This document shows, one piece after another, positions 47,108 to 59,395 of a stretch of 64,000 bases of DNA. The first letter of the stretch is position 1. Each line of letters opens with the position of its first letter. Made by a program: the position numbers and the translations under genes. Under the pieces are notes generated by a model that was not told where the DNA came from, searched no databases, and saw nothing but the letters and a program-made list of their open reading frames with translations. The DNA comes from Pomphorhynchus laevis (taxonomy: Eukaryota > Acanthocephala > Palaeacanthocephala > Echinorhynchida > Pomphorhynchidae): the NCBI GenBank assembly GCA_012934845.2, contig WNNJ02000004.1:62001-126000 (forward strand), read 5' to 3'.

Positions 47108-50100
47108 TATCTTGCTCAAATCTTCTGACCTAATTCGTTGGAGAATTGAGGAAGATATGTTGCTTAGAAGAAGGTTTCACTTTGATCCGATCAGTGTGGC
47201 CTTCTTTCAAGCGGCTATCCGACTCTTTCCCAGAATAGGAAATGAGAGTATGACCGAATTTAATACCTACCTCTTTTCGCAAGCTACCGCGATTTTATCG
47301 ATTACTTATAAAGGTCGTATATACAATCCCACCCCGACGAAACTCGAGGTCCTAGCGAAACTGATTAACCTTCCTAATCTATCTGTTTCCGCCAGACAGG
47401 CTCTCTCGAATGAATACTGGAGCACTAGATATAGGTTCCAGCTGAGTAGGGATAGAACGAGTATTGCTCGTCTTAAAAAAACGATTTATTTTAACGTGGC
47501 AAATGCGTGCCAGCGCACGCTTACATGACCACAACAAAACAAGACTGTGAATCAGGTGTCGAGAAGGTGTGAACGGAGGAGGTGTTTGAATGTGATAAAG
47601 GAGGGAGCGCGGCGGACGTCGAGAGGAAGTTGATTCCAGGCGAGTGAGGCGGCGACGAGGAAGGATCGGAGACCGTAGTTGTTGGAGTAATTAGGAACGT
47701 GGAGTAAGAGGGTATGACAGGAACAAAGCGATAGCGAGGTGGGGCGAGTATCGTCTAAGAAAGGAAGGTTGATGAACGATGGGGAGCCGACAGCGATGAG
47801 ACGAAAAGTAACGAGAAGAAGGCGGAGTTTGATGCGGATGTGGATGGTGGGCCAGGAGAGTTGGGCAAGATATGTGGATGTGTGGTCGAAGCGACGGAGA
47901 CGAAAGAGCACTCGAACGGCGGTGTTGATTATTCGTTGTAGGGGTAGGATGATGGATTTTGGAGAATTGACGAAAAGGCTAAGGCAGTAATCGATTTTAG
48001 GGAAAAGAAGCGATGAAAGAAGAGACATACAAGAACGGAAGTCGATAAGGGGGCGGATACGGCGGATGTCACGGAGAATTAAGTTAGACGAGCGGACCTT
48101 GTCACGGACGAAGGGTTTAAGGGAAAGGTGATCATCGAAATGGAAGCCTAAGAAAGTGAGATTGTGGACTATAGGGATGATCGATGAGGCAAAAGAAACA
48201 ATGGGAGGAGATATGTTTGGTTTACGGGGGAGGATCCACATTATTTTGGACTTTTCGGGGTTTAGAACGAGATGGAGATTGGAGAGACGTTTGTAGATAG
48301 AAGAAAGACAGTTGGAGGCAGAAATGCCGATATCGTGTATGCGATGTGCGGGTGCATGAGCATAGATTAGAATGTCATCGGCGTATTGCATGACCTTAAA
48401 GGAGTAAGGTTTGATAAACGGAGATAGATCGCCAAGCAGAAGAGAGAAAAGCATAGGACCTAGGACTGAACCTTGTGGGACCCCGCAAAAAATAGGGATG
48501 GGAGGGGAGGATGATGAATTAGAACAGACGCGAAAGGAACGGTCGGATAGGTGTGAGGCGAACCATGCTACGGAGGATGAAGAAAATCCGTAATCATAAC
48601 GAAGGCGAGAAAGGAGGACGGAGTGGTCGACAATGTCGAATGCGGAGGATAGGTCGAGGGAGATGAGAAAAATTAATCCTTCTCAGTCTTCCTTTTGGAA
48701 GATTTTTAAGAAGGAGAAGTTTGTTTGCTGGAAGGATAGATCATTGGGTTGGATAGGGAATGTAGGCCTTGATAAAGTTTTGGAGGAGTCACTAGCCCTA
48801 CACAACTATGGAGCCACTCAATCACCTCAACCAATCCCGCCTTGGTGTAACTTCAGGAGTAGGGATATATCTGTTACGGATATTCTTAACTCCTGGGGTC
48901 CACTCCCGGGCACCTCCAAATCCGTCGCTCCACTTTCTTCTCGGGTCTGTCAGCTTTTGACAGCTGATCAGAGAAGAGAGGTGGCCGTCACAATGCTTTT
49001 AGCCTCCCCATCCGATGTAGCAGGCATCAATATTAGTAAGCGTGTTTTTATTCCTAAGAAAAAATCCTGCTCATGTCCTAAAGACCTGCGTCCCATTTCG
49101 ATTCAAAATTCCCTCGTGTCTATTTACGAAAAAGCGCTTGCGCGTAAAATCCGCGACCATTTAAGTAGGCGTAATTTGATCCCTCCAGGTTTTCATGGGT
49201 TCGTCAAAGGTCGCTCGGTCCATTCAGCAGTAGGTGAGGTGGAACAGTTTTGTCGGGAGAATAGCCATCGCCTAGTTGTGGCTATTTTCCTTGACTTTTC
49301 TGCTGCATTTGACCGCATCTCCATTCCTTTTGTGATCTCTTCTCTACGGTCCCTAGGGTTGCCTGCGAGAATTGTGAACAGAGTGGAGATCCTGCTGTAC
49401 ACCAAGCGGTTTTATTATGAAGACGACCCTGATGCGCGTCAGTTCTACCCCATTACGGGTGTGCCTCAAGGTTCACCTCTTTCTCCTATCGTATATCTTG
49501 CTGCCTCCATATTTCTATTTAAAATATTTAAACGCGAACAACGTCTTGTGGTGTATGCTGATGACACCACAGCCCTCTTCTCTGGACACAGGTGCAAAGA
49601 CGTAGTTTCTGACATCAGCCGCTTCTTTTTAAGATTAAAAGACCTTTTACCCATATCCAATCTTATTTTAAACTCCGCCAAATCGCAGGCGGTTGTCTTT
49701 CATGGCACCACTGCAACAAAGAAAAAACTTAAGAGATTAGCACTCTCTGCACTCTCTTCCATATTTGCCTCTTAACCACTCCCCACCTTCGCAAGTCGAG
49801 TAAAATACCTGGGGTTCACCGTTACGGTGAACTGATCGGCGAAAGCTGACCTGGATAGACTCAAACGTATCCTGAAGAAAGCTAGGTGGGCCCTGAAACG
49901 GGCTCAGCATCTGTAATTGAAAGGGAAAACCCAGGTGCATCTTCGGGGTACCTGGGCTATCTCGGAATTAGTCTTATTTTCGAGAGGACGTCCCCCTGAG
50001 CAAAGGCTAAGGTTTCTTAAGCTCCTCGTTTCTCGTTTACCTAGCATAGTACGCGCTGATTGGATTCTTCGGAGGGGGGAGTGAAAGACCCCGGATGGTT

Positions 50101-50160
50101 TAGTCGGAAAGCGACGTGTTGGATCGGTTGGGGGAAGGGCTCAGATCTCCCTTGATTTGA
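47108..50160 (+). mobile_element. LINE-C, unclassified non-LTR element, split by LINE-A
   Basis: Two plus-strand pieces (47108-47485 and about 48663-50160) form one element. The first reads RRRFHFDPISVAFFQAAIRL. The second has RT blocks PKDLRPISIQNSLVSIYEK, FHGFVKGRSVHSAVGEVE, FLDFSAAFDRISI, GVPQGSPLSPI and YADDTTALF near 49555, then VKYLGFTV and a C-terminal region rich in LKRILKKARWALKRAQ. An open run of about 370 codons makes it relatively young. I do not recognise the clade. Confidence 0.7.
47486..48662 (-). mobile_element. LINE-A copy inserted in LINE-C
   Basis: It begins with TTTTAACGTGGCAAATGCGT and the terminal hairpin (47505-47520). The 300-codon minus-strand frame 47552-48454 is uninterrupted from VMQYADDILIYAHA to the C-terminus, FITFKHLLRSHLLDT. 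5' truncated. This is one of the youngest LINE-A pieces here. Confidence 0.88.
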
Positions 50161-50164
50161 TGCC

Positions 50165-50780
50165 ATAGTTCCCACAAACTTAAATCATAACGATTTTTTA
50201 TTAATTCCAAAAACCTTGAATAAGTCTAATATGTTTGTGAAACTAATTACACAAATTTGCCACTTTTGCAAAAGGTTATAATGAACATCCAAATATAACG
50301 CTGATTACAAAAAATGCAATTACAATTCCGCTAATTACATCATAAGGTTTTAAGTAAAAACAAATCGAATTAGTTCAGCTTATAATTATTAATAATGAAG
50401 AGTGAGCCCGTTTTATCATCGGGTGCCCATACGTCTCTCGATACCGCGACTTTGTGGCTTTGATGTGTGCATACAAAGATGCTAATAGCGAGTACATGCT
50501 CGAGGTTTAATCCCGGTGCATTTAGTATGCAGTGCACACGTCTTTACCGCTCGGTCACGCTGGGCTGAAAATGCGTGTCGTAATTGTGCAGAGGCATGCT
50601 AATCTTCTCTATATCGTTAAAATTTTAGTATATTAACAGCTAACAATCACTAATTATAATCACTAATAATTCAGCTTATATTTACTACGTACTTCACCTA
50701 TTACCTAAATTAAAAAAATAATAATTAAATTTTCATCTTTAAATTTAATTAATTATCAATTTCTCAAAGTCATGAGAAGC
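50165..50780. other. AT-rich interval with tRNA-like segment
   Basis: Apart from the tRNA-like segment at 50487-50561 nothing is recognised. Confidence 0.45.
50487..50561 (-). pseudogene. tRNA-like sequence (tRNA pseudogene or SINE head)
   Basis: The minus strand has an A-box-like TGACCGAGCGGTAAAGACG, a central stem TGCA-TACTAAA-TGCA, a T-arm-like CCGGGATTAAACCTCG and ends that pair (AGCG with CGCT). The T loop and anticodon loop deviate from functional tRNA, so it is not a working tRNA. Confidence 0.4.
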
Positions 50781-51705
50781 ATAGCTCAAAGTTGTACACT
50801 ATATATCAAATAAAGAAAAGTAATAAACAATTAATCCCAATTCAAAATAATTTGATCATCTTTCTAATCGGTGACAATTTGATTTTCTTAGGTTTTCACT
50901 TCGACAATTTTTTTCACTCAAACCTTCCGTTCATGATAAAGTTTGCGCTTCTTTCTTATTTCTTCGTGACCTCCGTAGCATTCGTAGGATGATCGAATTC
51001 CGCTCTTGCCTCGTTCTCATATCGTATCTCCTATTTCCCAGAATTGATTATTGCCTTAGTTTTTTTGCCAACCCCTCCAATTTTGAGCTTTTACCTCTCC
51101 AATGTATCATAAGCTCTGCTGCTCGTGTCTTCTTGCGTCTTCGCCGCACACATTCCTACTTTCACCTTGCTTATCTTGATGATTCGCTTTCTGCCCTTTT
51201 GGCTCTGCGATCAATTAATTATCTTCTTCTCTACATTCTTCCCGCTCAAAATCAATTATAGCTTTCGCCTCTTTTATCTTCGCCGCTTCACTTGCCTGGA
51301 ATTCTCCGCAACCATACGTCCGTTCTTCGTCGTCGCTTTCACTCTCCAAACAACGTATACGTTCTTGCATTATGGCTCCTCCTCCACAATAAATCAAAAA
51401 ATGTATTCCCTCACATCATATTCAACTCACAACTTTTCATACCTCTTTAACAAAATCACTCAACATTTTCCCCCGACGGCTTACCATATTCCACTCATCA
51501 CCCTTGTTTTCAATATACTTGCTTTAATTTCATCAACATTTCCATTTTACATACTTTTCTCCTTTTTTGTTCTTTTTCTTCTACATGGGCTTGTAAGCTC
51601 GCATATACGTGCATTTGCCACCATAAATAAATAAATAGCTCAAAGTTGTACAATATATATGAAATATAAGAAAAGTAATAAACAATGAATCCCAATTCAA
51701 AATAA
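50781..51705 (+). mobile_element. 5'-truncated LINE-A with 70-bp target duplication, in LINE-H
   Basis: 50781-50850 and 51635-51705 are direct copies of one 70-bp sequence (ATAGCTCAAAGTTGTACA start). The 784 bp between them are the LINE-A RT thumb and 3' end, closing with GCATTTGCCACCATAAATAA. Confidence 0.8.
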
Positions 51706-53195
51706 AGTGTCATTTGAATAGCTCAAGTGAAGTTAAAGTGACAGCATATTCGCTTAAATGGTTCCATTCAAAAGTACAGTAATATCTCCCACTGAAACAT
51801 ATATCTAGCAAATCACGAAGAATGTAGAGAGCTCCAATTATGTCCTTATACGGAATAGCTATCAAAGAATGTATGGGCATTGTTGCCCGACAGAACGTAT
51901 TCTCAAGTCGAGTAAACTCACTTATCTATTTGCAAATGGTTTGAATGACTCCGGACTTAAAAAACTCAATGCTCTGTTAATTAGACGTATCTTACGAGTA
52001 TCTTCAGCAATACAAATTCAGTGTATCGATGAGCAGAGGAATCATTAGCAACCCATATTATAGCTGTTATAATAACTGTTCAATAAGAAATAATGACAGT
52101 ATATTTATATCAAACAGTTCTCAAATTGCAAATGAATTTGTTGAGCATTTCTGCTTCTCTGCAGTTTTCAGTGGATGATATTAGGGAATCACCTACATAT
52201 GATTATTCGAATGAGTGCGTTTTCTGCACAGACTTATTTAGATGCCAATACGTATTTCGGGGACTGCTGATTAAAGCGAAAAGAAAGTGCTTGTCCAGAC
52301 GATTTACTGTCGGTAACTTTTCATGCTTTTGCAGATGTTCTCTTTGTACCTATATACAAAATTTTTTCTGCTTCGGTCCGTTTCGGAAAGCTTATCATTG
52401 ATTGGATCAACTCGGTTGTTTGTACAGTATATTTAAAAAAGATGATAAATCTTAGTTACTAACTGCAGGCCCATAAGTCTTACTTGTGTATGCTGCTGAG
52501 TGTTAGAACAGCTGTTGTATTAGAGGATCATCTTACATCTTGAAACAAATTGGATTCTTAATCCGGCACAACACGGCTTTCATCATGGTTGCTCTACAAC
52601 TAATTTGGTTTTCGCGAGAAAATCATGGATTAATTTCAACGATAAGAACATATTTGTCGACCTAGTGTTTTTAGATGTTTCATGATCTGTCAGATGCTAA
52701 TGTTCATGATCCTGCAGATGTTTCGATGACTTATTCACCTAGATAATAAGTAGGATCTCGTACTGTTATTTGTCCCGCCTTATTTAGCATATATATCAAT
52801 GATTTAATTTCCAATTTTACATCAAGGTCGTTGCTTTATTCTGATGATTTAAAAATTTGGAAGCCTTTTAGCACATCTAGCAATGTAAGGCGCTTTAATC
52901 TGTTATTAACACTATTGCAAGATGGTCTATCCACACTGACTTAAGGATAAATTCACTAAAGTGTGAATCGATGACTATAACTTACAGAGGATTATACGAC
53001 TACATATATTATTATGAAAATTTACCAATAGAGATCTTATCAACCTATAAAGATCTTGGAGTATGGGTAAGCGCATGTCTTTGATCGTACTAGCTCATTA
53101 CATAGAATATTCCAATTGATATATCATAACTAGTACATTCCGATTTTTCAAACGCTATAAGTGGGATATTTTATAAATAAATAAGATATATCTGT
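51635..53195 (+). mobile_element. LINE-H reverse transcriptase fragment
   Basis: Its first 780 bp recur inverted at 27481-28260. Beyond that the plus strand reads NWILNPAQHGFHHGCSTTNL, then LLYSDDLKIWKPF (a YSDD palm block) near 52835-52870. Decayed by several frameshifts. It differs from LINE-A and LINE-F. Confidence 0.65.
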
Positions 53196-53204
53196 ATATA
53201 TACA

Positions 53205-54120
53205 GGCATTGATGTTGATTGGCGGATATGAATGGGCAGATGACTCCACGATAGAGGAGCAACCACAACGAAGGAGCGGAGGCCAAAAGAAGTGGAGAAG
53301 TTTGGGTCATGTTAAATAAGAGAATTACGGGAACGCAAAGAACAGTAAACAGGACGAGAATTTTTGAGAAAAGAAAGGTTGAGAAATGAAGGGGTATGAA
53401 AAGTTATAAGGCGAAAATCAATGATAGGACGAATTTGAACACGTCAATAGATGGTAGGCAAATCGGTAGAAGCAAGATGGTGGGGTGTATGATCAAAACG
53501 ACAAAGACGGTGGAGAATTCGGACAGCTGTGTTTACGATGCGTTGTAGTGGAAGAGTGGATTTAGGTGAGTTGGAAAATAGACGAAGACAGTAATCAAGT
53601 CTTGAGAAAAGGATATATGATAGTCATACAAAAAGGGAGAAATCGATCAATCTATGAATTTGACTGAGGTTGCGGAGAATTAACGTAGATTAGTGTACTT
53701 TATCTTTAACGAAAGGTTTAAGTGAAAGTCGGTTATCGAAATGGAAGCCTAGGAAAACGAGATTATCAACGATAGAAAAAATTGTATACTTTAATGATAC
53801 GGAGGGATGCTCTAAGCCGAGGCGTCGAGGAAAGATCTACATAATTTTGGATTCATTAGGATTCAGAGAAAGAAGAAGGGAAGAAAGATGATTGGAAATT
53901 GAGACAAGACAGTCGGAAGCAGAAACACTAAGATCGTGAATACGAAAAGCAGGTGTATGAACATAGATGAAAATGTTATCAGCATATTGCATAAAATGCA
54001 AATAAATGTATGAGAGATAGAAGACAAATCACCGAGAAGAAGATAGTAAAGTAAAGGGACTAATACAGAGCCTTGTGGAACACCGGACGGAATGGAAGAA
54101 GAAAGGGGGACAAATCGATA
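53205..54120 (-). mobile_element. LINE-A 3' half fragment, decayed
   Basis: GGCGGATATGAATGGGCAGA starts the shared 3' region; RT sequence continues to the GVPQGS block (CCTTGTGGAACACCGGACGG near 54072). No long frame is left. Confidence 0.7.
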
Positions 54121-54189
54121 GAAGCAAGATGGAAGATGTATGATGTATGGTGGGATGTAAATATTGTCCCAAACAGTTTAGAATCTTGA

Positions 54190-54720
54190 AATTCAAGATG
54201 TCCAATCCTTAAGCTAGTGATCATTGGTTTGTTAGATCATTTCGTCTAACAGAAATACACCTCGACTTCAACGTTAATTCGACACCTACTTTCATCCTTT
54301 AGATTAGCTGCATTAAGCTTTTTTCAATAATAGTTTATAATTGTAAGTATTTATAAGAATCAAGACAATTTTTTAATAAAAATATGCTGTTGGATATGTG
54401 TGTTTGAAATTAGACAAAAGATTAAAGCAGAAAGAAGAGAAAAAGAAAATAATCAGCAGTAAAATAAATGTTGTCTTGGTCTGTCACGGAAAACTTGAAG
54501 ACTGTGTAGTGACTAAAAATTCGTCCAAACATTCCACCTGTTGATTTCGCGATGTGGAAATGACTTGAGAACCACCGTCTTGCATACTTGCTGCTTTCTT
54601 AGTTTAGCATCATGTCCTCTTGTACGATTATGATCGCATTTAGAAGTCAGATGCTTTAAAAATTCGCTCCCATATCCAATCATAACTAAGCGATACAAGT
54701 AAACGAGGTCAATAAATGAT
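54190..54720 (-). mobile_element. LINE C-terminal fragment of another family
   Basis: The minus-strand frame 54513-54698 reads NRTRGHDAKLRKQ and REINRWNVW, the tRGHxxKLxK and RVVNxWNSLP pattern at the end of CR1-type RTs. Confidence 0.5.
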
Positions 54721-54849
54721 CTACGAGACTCGAGATTTCTTTAGTTAATGTTTATAGGACAAGCAGAACAAAAAAATTTAACAGCTTAAACACTCAGTGT
54801 TTTAACGACAACGAAAACGCATTTTTAATTTTCATTGACATCTTATTAT

Positions 54850-55825
54850 GGCAAAAAGAACGCTAATTAAAAATGTCGGCCAGCAACTCAAGTTCGTCAA
54901 GGAAACTTTCACTGAAAAGCAAATTGGATACAACAACAAGGACTGAATGTTTGGACTCACGTTGTCACTCCTTTCACCGACGAAGACAATATTTCAGGAC
55001 AGAATTTACACTGCGGCTTCTGTTGTGCTGCCCTCGTAGGTAAGCACGACAATGAAGCATGACCACTCAAACGGTGGAGACGTTCTGGAGGCGAACGAAA
55101 CAGAGTTATGCTCAATAAATGATATTAATGATGTCTCTTAGTCGACTCAGACTGCTGTTATACATGGACCATCAACAAACGACAAAATATCTTTCAAGCT
55201 GTCGTTGTCATCCGCTTGCTTACTAACTCCTTCGCCATTTAAAAATCCCGATCTTGAAACTTCTCTCACACACACTCCTCGTTTAACTACATATAAAACT
55301 TCCCTTCACCCTCATCTTCCTAACAATGCAAACAGTAAAGGCCTTAATCTCGTACCTCATTTGTCCTATTCCTCCCCACATCTAAATACATCTCATACCT
55401 CTTTCTTCTCTTCACGTACTCCTTACTCTACCTCCACCGTATCACTTCTCAATAATTTACATCCTTCCACTCCTGTAACACATGCTCCAAACTATCTTAA
55501 TTCTTCACTTAGCACCCCTGTCATTCCCACGATTACCTGCTCTTCTGCCTCTATCGTTTTCCTTCGCGCGATCGATGCATTATCATATCTAACTTAAAGC
55601 TTCCCGAATCTGCTTCTTAATGTCGCCTCAATAATGATATATCTGCTTTCATGTCTTTGTTCTCAACCTTTCTTCCTGATGATAATTTATCCCTTTTCAA
55701 TAATATCGCTCCTGTATCTTTTATCCGTTTAAACAAATCCATTAAATCCAATCATCTTAGTCCTCCACTCCGGAAAATCGTTTTAAAAATGTTGCCGAAA
55801 TACTTCGATAATTATTTCTCAAATT
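54850..55825 (+). mobile_element. LINE-A ORF1 fragment
   Basis: From the ATG near 54872 the reading MSASNSSSSRKL leads to TECLDSRCHS and, after one frameshift, NLHCGFCCAALV, which matches the zinc-finger block of LINE-A ORF1 at 23.3 kb. A Ser/Thr/Pro-rich open frame (55205-55597) follows. Confidence 0.55.
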
Positions 55826-55860
55826 AAAACTGACGATCTAAAGTTTAGATCGTCAGTTTT
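55826..55860. repeat. Perfect 17-bp-arm palindrome with 1-base centre
   Basis: 55826-55842 and 55844-55860 are exact reverse complements around a single G. It marks the edge of the LINE-A ORF1 fragment. Confidence 0.9.
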
Positions 55861-55911
55861 AACACACTCAGACGAAAAACATGACACTATGTCATTTAAA
55901 GATATTATATA

Positions 55912-55985
55912 AGAAAGAACATATTACAGAACCTTGTGGTACACACGAGAAAGAATTAAATGAGTGCGATAGCGAGTTTCCCACT
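55912..55985 (-). mobile_element. LINE-A fragment around GVPQGS block
   Basis: ACAGAACCTTGTGGTACAC matches the minus-strand GVPQGSVLGP block at 20440-20465. Confidence 0.5.
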
Positions 55986-56329
55986 AACGCGAATAGTCCC
56001 GTTTGTTAAATGACTACAATTTTTGCAGATGATTTGTTAGAGCTGAAGAAGGAAATTGAGGATCTAAACTCGAATGGTCAAGTTATTTCGCATAAAATTC
56101 GGAAGCTGAAAAATACAAAGGTTATATGTTAAACGCAACAATTTATTTTAATGCTTGCTGGAAAATTCCGCCCATTTTAATTTTTAGAAAGTTTCATAAT
56201 AATTTGTCTTATTCGTTCAATTATAATAACCGTCAAAACGATATTTACTAAAATGTTGAATTTAAGTTATTCATTTCATGTTTAATTTACGAGCACTGGA
56301 TCAAATTCATTCTTAATCAGCTTACATAA

Positions 56330-57990
56330 TAAATAGTATATTATAGTTAACTGACAAAGGCACGCCGATAATCAATAAATAACATGCCAGTTGGGTTTCC
56401 TTGATCGAAATTATATAACCAATGATAATGACTTAATAGGAGATTAGATGTTGTTGAACGTCCACGCCCAAACCATGTTGTCTATCTAAGACAATACTTC
56501 AAGAACAGTCCCATCCTATCAGCTCACGGAATATGAGTCGTTTTAATTTTTTAATGGAATAGAGGTCATTAAAATAGGACGGTAAATGGCACAGAACTAT
56601 CATTATATTTACGCTTAGGTCGAAATAATGGAAGTCTTCCATTCTATAGGCTACGTATTGTGTCGAAGTGAATATGAAAAAGATCATATAGGGGTTTCGC
56701 GATCAAATCGGCGGTACTATGAAGTAAGACAGGTGGTATAAATTATATGGATCGACTGCTATGAAGTGACAAGTTAGAAAGAGCGCTAGCGACATCTTAA
56801 GTAGAAAACGGATATCAGTATTGCTATTAGAATTAATGGCAAGAGGAGGATCAATGCCCTCGACAAATTGCTCGGCAAAGTACAAAACAAGAATATGAGC
56901 ATTCTGTACTGATATGAGCATTTTTGACGATTTGTCTCAAATCGTCAAAAACTGTACTATTGCCTTCATCATACAGCGAAGACATACTATATCACTTTAC
57001 GTTTTATATTTATGTGTATAATGTAGTTTTAGATTATATACTGCACGTTTAATAACAGAATCCTAATATCGACGACATAAAGTTCTCTTAGTGATGTACA
57101 TAGATTACGTATGATTTTGTAACAATCAAAATCAAGACTTGCCGAGCGAAAATGTTCCCAAGCAAAATAACGTCTAGATATGAGAAATTTGTAACTGAAC
57201 GTGAACCATAGAGGAATTGAACGATTTTTTAATTTAGTTTTGGGGCATTCATATGAAGCAGGTGGTTGAGTGTTTAGACTACATAACACCAACAACAATC
57301 ATATACGTAAGTTTCTGGATTCGTCCAAATGATCTCACTAAGAGAATTGTGAATAGAGAAAAAATTAACTTTGAATACATTTACTTTAAATGAACATGAG
57401 GTTTCTTGTGGGAACAAATGTCTAGACATATAGTCGAGTAATCACTATTTACTATTAGTTGAATAAATTTTTTGTAAACTAAATAAGCTGAAGATGTGTC
57501 AAAACAATGTATAGCAAGCAAAGAAGAACATTTCAACATATGCGTAGGGAAATCAATCGATTGGTACAGACCCAATTCGACAATTCAAAACAGATTTCTA
57601 CCAAAGGAGCAATACTAAGAATAAGTTTGAGTAAGTCGTTCAAAGTAGGGTAAATTAAAGTCCCCCAATACAACACATTCATATTTTTTTGACGAGGGAG
57701 AACGATAAATAAGGCCCATTGTTACGGAAATCGATTTCAATCGAACATCTACCCCAATAGCTTCAGATGTATGATTTTGATCAAGAAAGTTAGCTAGTAG
57801 GCGCGACTGTAATAAATTAGATACATAAAGAATTACACCACCACCTCTTCTAACTTATCTGTCTAAACGAAATATGCAATATTCGTCGATTTGATTATCT
57901 GGATCGGTAACACCGTTTGAAAGGTACAACTCTACAAACCCTACAATATGAGGGTTACGAAACGATACAATAAGTCAAACTTTATCTGTC
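56330..57990 (-). mobile_element. LINE-J, decayed endonuclease and RT
   Basis: Minus-strand pieces: GGGVILYVSNLLQSRLL (endonuclease, near 57840), VVLGDFN-like VLGDFNLPYF near 57660, and GRGRSTTSNLLLSH with MLFIDYRRAF (RT finger and palm) near 56370-56460. Short open frames between are remains of the same polyprotein. It is distinct from LINE-A. Confidence 0.6.
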
Positions 57991-58227
57991 TTACTCTACA
58001 AGCTACTCCCATTTTACTGCATTTTAAAATACAAATTCTCTTTTTAGCTTTTAAAACCTAAATTTTAATTTAAACAATTTGTTAAATGATAGCATCTTTA
58101 TTATAATTTGATGATTTTTCATCTTCGTTATATTTTATTAGTTATATTTTATTTAATATAAATTATATTAAATAATTATATTTTATTTAATATTTTTAAT
58201 TACCCAATCTTTATATTCTTAATAGAT
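57991..58227. other. AT-rich interval
   Basis: Nothing recognised. Confidence 0.4.
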
Positions 58228-59395
58228 ATAAGATCAAATAAACTAACTGAGTCTACGTATTTAATATAATTATAAAATTAAATTAAAATTATATAATAAA
58301 ATAATAAATAATTGTAAATAATAAATGATTGCTATAAGATTTTATATAACCTATGCCAAGTTAAAATAAAAGTCAATTTTTATTAATTTATTAATTATAT
58401 AAGATGTATCAGAATAAGGATTATAGGTCATAAGGAGGAACTGCTAAACTATTAGGTTTCGGCCCATAATTCATCGTCCCAACATAGCAGCGGAGCCAAA
58501 CACGTTCTAATGACGTATTTCCTCTGATGAGATTTGATTATATAGTATCATTCCAATACAAAGTATATTATTTATTATTCATTCATAAAACGTTTCCGCT
58601 TAAGATCCTACATTTATTTTTTAAATAAAATTTTTTTATTAATTTTTTAAAATAAGTTGTATATTTATCAAATGTCAAACAAAAGCATCTGATCCACAAT
58701 TTTATGGTAATTTTCATAGAATAGAAAAGACATAATTTATTCTATTTAATATATCATAATATTTATATATTCGTATCTTATTCTAATATTTATTATCCAT
58801 CCATAAAAATTTGCCACTTAAGAGTTTAAATTTATTCTTTATATTATTGTGTTGATTTATATATTTTACTATTTTCTGCTTGATGTTATTTTTATAGTAA
58901 CCTAGTTTAAAATATGTATCTATTAAATTATTTAAATGATTTTGAAGAAAGCCAATATCATTACATATTGTTGCAATTCTTAAAATTTCATTATTTAATG
59001 TATTATATTTTATATTATATGGTATGCATGAATGCTCATGCAAAAATATGTTTCTTGTAAATTTAAATATGTCATCTTTACGATATAAATTAATAGTAGT
59101 TTTAGTTAATGTTAATTTAATGTTCATATCTAGATATACACCTTCTTTATCATTAATATTAGTTTTGTTAAGAATAAGGCCACATGGGTAAATTTGTTAG
59201 CCTTTAAAATAAAAATTATTAGAGTTAAATACACATATATCATCAATATATCGAATCATATATATTACATATCTTTATATAATTTATATTTATTTTTTAA
59301 ACAGTTATCAACAAATTTATATTATATAAAAGTTAAAAATAAGTCCGTTATAATTGGCTATTATTACCTTTCATTGGAATGCATGTTATTCGAAT
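58228..59395 (-). mobile_element. Penelope-like retroelement, copy 2 with RT palm
   Basis: The minus strand carries, from high to low coordinates, CIPMKGNNSQL (the GIPMG block, near 59355-59385), MIRYIDDICVFN (catalytic YIDD at 59239-59250), an in-frame stop, QIYPCGLILNKTN and the same C-terminal region as copy 1 (58783-59127). The 3' flank 58228-58560 matches 8383-8745, with the AACTGAGTCTACGTA end at 58244. Protein regions of copies 1 and 2 differ at only a few residues. Confidence 0.65.

Noticed and set aside
50487-50561. A functional tRNA gene on the minus strand
   Set aside because: The A box is good, but the T loop lacks TTC and the anticodon loop lacks U33, so only a tRNA-like pseudogene or SINE head is supported.
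55205-55597. A novel Ser/Thr/Pro-rich secreted protein
   Set aside because: It lies in line with the LINE-A ORF1 zinc-finger remnant and is better explained as part of that element.
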